Shown piece by piece: positions 13,692 to 14,404 of a stretch of 14,404 nt of DNA. The stretch spans positions 1 to 14,404 of the forward strand of contig CANGVZ010000019.1 of the NCBI GenBank assembly GCA_947457285.1, given 5' to 3'. Source of the stretch: Flavobacteriales bacterium (lineage in GTDB: Bacteria; Bacteroidota; Bacteroidia; Flavobacteriales_D; Sanyastnellaceae). Position 1 is the first letter of the stretch. Each line of letters opens with the position of its first letter. The notes below the pieces were generated by a model that ran no database searches, was not told the origin of the DNA, and was given only the letters and a program-made list of their open reading frames with translations. Both the position numbers and the translations under genes were made by a program.

Positions 13692-14404
13692 ATGTCACAA
13701 CAGAAGACCAGTTTTCTTGATGCCGATGACTTAAGGCCAATTATTAAGTTCATTTCCAAGAACTGGTATCTCATGATTGGTTTTTCAGCGGTAGCTTTCG
13801 TTATTGCGTTTCTGTTGAATTACCGCAAGCCGAATATTTACGCGGCTCGTACTGAAATCTTACTAAAGTCTGGTGAAACATACGATTATCAAACCAACAT
13901 GCTCAGTAGCCTTGGTTACTATTCTGTGTTGCAAGACATTACTAACCAAAAACGAATTTTAGCTTCTTATGATATGATCAACTCTGTATTGAACAAGGTT
14001 GATTTTAGTCAAAGTTATTTTCTAGTTGGAAGGTTAAAGATTTTGCAGGTTGATAAATTCGATGCAATTGACGTTCGAATAGATTGGAGAAGGTTGGATC
14101 CTACACTTTTCAATGTTCCCTTTAACATCCGCGTTCTTGATTTGAATCGCTATGAACTTAGCTACACCTACAAGAATGCCAAGCAAGTCTACGAGTTTGA
14201 ATTTGGTAAGCTGCATGAAGACATAAACTTCACCATTCAGGTGAATTTATCCGACAAACTTGATGAGTCATGGCTTCGTACTGTTCAGGAACAAAACTTC
14301 CAGGTGATGGTGCACAGCCCTGAGTATTTGGTTGGCAAATACAAAGGAAATCTGTCAATTGAAAACATGGATTATACCAGCATCCTTAGCCTTACTGTCA
14401 AAGA
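13692..14404 (+). CDS. Wzz/GumC-like polysaccharide chain-length or export protein (partial, runs off right edge)
   Basis: The frame from the ATG at 13692 is open for 237 codons to the window edge. The start, LDADDLRPIIKFISKNWYLM (9-28), a short cytoplasmic helix leading straight into a membrane segment (about 26-43), followed by YRKPNIYAARTEILLKSGE (44-62), is the signature of Wzz/GumC-type polysaccharide co-polymerases ('y.a.a.ilik'). Next comes a periplasmic region with LGYYSVLQDITNQKRILASY (about 74-93), matching the 'l..e..ilkS..i...v' segment of that family. Bacteroidota versions often continue into a long periplasmic coiled coil and a second helix, sometimes fused to a tyrosine kinase; that part lies outside. 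It would control capsule or exopolysaccharide assembly. It is divergent from the exosortase operon, tying the sorting system to polysaccharide export. Confidence 0.85.
   Translation, partial: MSQQKTSFLDADDLRPIIKFISKNWYLMIGFSAVAFVIAFLLNYRKPNIYAARTEILLKSGETYDYQTNMLSSLGYYSVLQDITNQKRILASYDMINSVLNKVDFSQSYFLVGRLKILQVDKFDAIDVRIDWRRLDPTLFNVPFNIRVLDLNRYELSYTYKNAKQVYEFEFGKLHEDINFTIQVNLSDKLDESWLRTVQEQNFQVMVHSPEYLVGKYKGNLSIENMDYTSILSLTVK

Overview
The window looks like chromosome from a Bacteroidota bacterium, most likely a marine-type Flavobacteriales (Cryomorphaceae or Fluviicola-like). Three things point there: a secreted protein with a type A type IX secretion (T9SS) C-terminal sorting domain, cysteine-rich 'GCTD..NYDP..DDGSC' repeats, and five exact matches to the Bacteroidota -7 promoter consensus TAnnTTTG just upstream of genes. 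Shine-Dalgarno sequences are mostly absent and the DNA is moderately AT-rich. I saw no tRNA, rRNA, insertion sequence or CRISPR array. Genes are dense; no stretch over 300 bases lacks one.

Left part (1-5200), housekeeping and accessory enzymes. A secreted protein running off the left edge (minus strand) is divergent from a MarR regulator and YceI operon, which has tandem palindromic operators and ends in a strong terminator. Two overlapping minus-strand genes follow (nitroreductase, then an outer-membrane barrel-like protein). They are divergent from an SDR oxidoreductase translationally coupled to a secreted M28 zinc peptidase.

Middle part (5200-11610), two very large secreted surface proteins on the minus strand, each with its own terminator. 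Both are mosaics of the same modules: short GCT..DDGSC cysteine repeats, a roughly 100-residue 'GDGWN / CLPDGCY' beta module, and PPC-like modules. The 779-residue protein ends in a T9SS sorting domain. The 1318-residue protein starts with a proprotein-convertase P-domain and ends in a single dockerin-like EF-hand. Its mature part contains only one lysine and four arginines.

Right part (11805-14404), an exosortase locus. Four tightly overlapping minus-strand genes encode, in transcription order, a tiny PID-CTERM-type sorting substrate, an exosortase with the Cys/Arg/His triad, a three-helix membrane partner, and a soluble conserved Bacteroidota protein. Divergent from them, across 127 bases carrying two face-to-face promoters, is the start of a Wzz/GumC-like polysaccharide chain-length or export gene. 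The layout fits a sorting system that cuts and attaches a small envelope protein in connection with exopolysaccharide, and this is the most interesting system in the window.
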